In this document: positions 63,197 through 64,000 of the stretch, piece after piece | Numbering within the stretch: the first letter of the stretch is position 1 | How the letters are laid out: every line of letters begins with the position of its first letter | Origin: Metabacillus endolithicus | GTDB taxonomy: Bacteria; Bacillota; Bacilli; Bacillales; Bacillaceae | Direction: 5' to 3' | Length of the DNA stretch: 64,000 bases | Assembly: GCF_023078335.1 (NCBI RefSeq) | Contig: NZ_CP095550.1 | Span: 2,152,001 to 2,216,000, forward strand | The notes under the pieces: generated by a model | Seen by the model: the letters and a program-made list of their open reading frames with translations, nothing else | Database searches by the model: none | What the model was told of the DNA's origin: nothing | Program-made: the position numbers and the translations under genes

Positions 63197-63646
63197 CTAG
63201 TTGTTCCTCCAGTAGATGATTTTTAGTCATAAAGACCTACTCAATTATAACAGAAAAACTTTGCATATTCTTATATTTTACATAATAACCAAATATGTGC
63301 TATTAGAAGAATGATATGTATGAAATTGTTTATAAAAGAAAATATTAGTGAGGAATTTTGAAAAGAGAGTTTGAAAATTACAAGGTAGTACAATACATGT
63401 AGGGAAGATTGACTTTTCATTTATACTGGTATTTCAAATAGCATTCTCACCAGACGCCTAACATCTTAGCGATTTCGTAATCCTAACAAATGAACCCCTG
63501 CCATTCTTGGCACTTATCAATATTCACCACTTTTCTTATAGCTATTGCTTTCGATAAAGTATTTAATGTCCTCCAACTATTTAGCGATATCTGCATTAAG
63601 TACATTCCAGATATAACTTTCAATTTTTCTAGATTCTCTAGTTATT
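63197..63646. other. Intergenic region, nothing recognisable
   Basis: AT-rich sequence without a credible gene, REP or clear terminator. A 62-codon plus-strand frame at 63490 lacks a ribosome site. Confidence 0.5.
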
Positions 63647-63967
63647 CTAACTCATACAATAAAACATATAGTTTGTAAACCGTTCATGTGATTTTGAGAA
63701 TGCATTTCTTTTCTGTGGTGGTTTTATTACGACCTTTCCTAACGGTTTCGATTTACTTTCTCCGACATAGGTTTCTGGTCTCTGAGAGGGAGCAGTTTGA
63801 TTGATTTTGCTAGATTCAGAAGTAAACTTTATCTTATTACGTACTTTCTTTTGTTTAAGATCATTTTCAACTTCCTCACTAGAAACATTAATTAAGCTAG
63901 TATTACTATTCTGGTTCTCTTTCATTCTTTCTAAGGTAACTTTCAACCCTTCTCTTCCAACTGGCAT
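63647..63967 (-). CDS. Small hydrophilic protein, unknown
   Basis: A 106-residue basic, probably disordered protein starting MPVGREGLKVTLERMKENQN, rich in Ser, Lys, Asn and Gln. The ATG at 63967 has GGAGG eight bases upstream; nearer ATGs exist at 63973 and 63982. No domain is recognised. It lies at the window edge, so its operon context cannot be judged. Confidence 0.5.
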   Translation of the reverse strand: MPVGREGLKVTLERMKENQNSNTSLINVSSEEVENDLKQKKVRNKIKFTSESSKINQTAPSQRPETYVGESKSKPLGKVVIKPPQKRNAFSKSHERFTNYMFYCMS

Positions 63968-64000
63968 TTTCATTTCCTCCATTTTATCTACGTATTTACA

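Overview
The window looks like a chromosomal segment of a low-GC, endospore-forming Bacillaceae species. Supporting signs are strong GGAGG ribosome sites with frequent TTG and GTG starts, a Spo0E-like and a SinI-like small protein, CcpA-type cre boxes, many lipoproteins, and two CUT1 sugar importers without their own ATPase. No rRNA, tRNA, CRISPR array or prophage was seen. Most genes lie on the minus strand.

Layout. 0.4-6.9 kb: a sugar ABC importer, a GH31 alpha-xylosidase and a divergent AraC regulator. 7.1-8.8 kb: a Cache-type chemoreceptor under a cre box. 9.2-12.7 kb: a membrane, coiled-coil, PIN and NERD gene cluster. 12.9-15.4 kb: a CRP-type regulator, a DUF3307 protein and a membrane class III adenylate cyclase, together a complete cAMP module. 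15.6-19.0 kb: secreted proteins and a truncated toxin-antitoxin remnant. 19.1-28.4 kb: a sucrose-phosphorylase-type sugar operon with a LacI regulator. 28.6-30.9 kb: a REP-associated tyrosine transposase (RAYT) overlapping a YifB/ComM ATPase gene. 31.2-64 kb: an accessory region rich in secreted proteins (PPC, SbsC-like, VGGGYYV repeats, cadherin-like), lipoproteins, two GIY-YIG proteins, a SUKH protein, a glycine-zipper plus HNH-like pair and two membrane metalloproteases.

The dominant non-coding feature is a 19-bp near-palindrome, GGGACAGGTTCCTTGTCCC, in about 37 copies, all between or at the edges of genes. Below, F means this sequence reads on the plus strand and R means its reverse complement does. 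The RAYT in the same window is the obvious candidate partner. Copies usually sit between a stop codon and the intrinsic terminator, and often form F-terminator-R units. Several copies have replaced the 3' ends of reading frames.

The second notable system is the cAMP module. The regulator gene and a distant membrane-protein gene share the same regulatory block: two 16-bp CRP-like boxes with a fixed 7-bp gap, and a fixed distance to a minus-strand -10 sequence that puts box I near -41.

About ten genes carry single-base frameshifts, mostly in short homopolymers. This pattern fits residual sequencing error at least as well as true decay, so those genes are annotated over their restored span.
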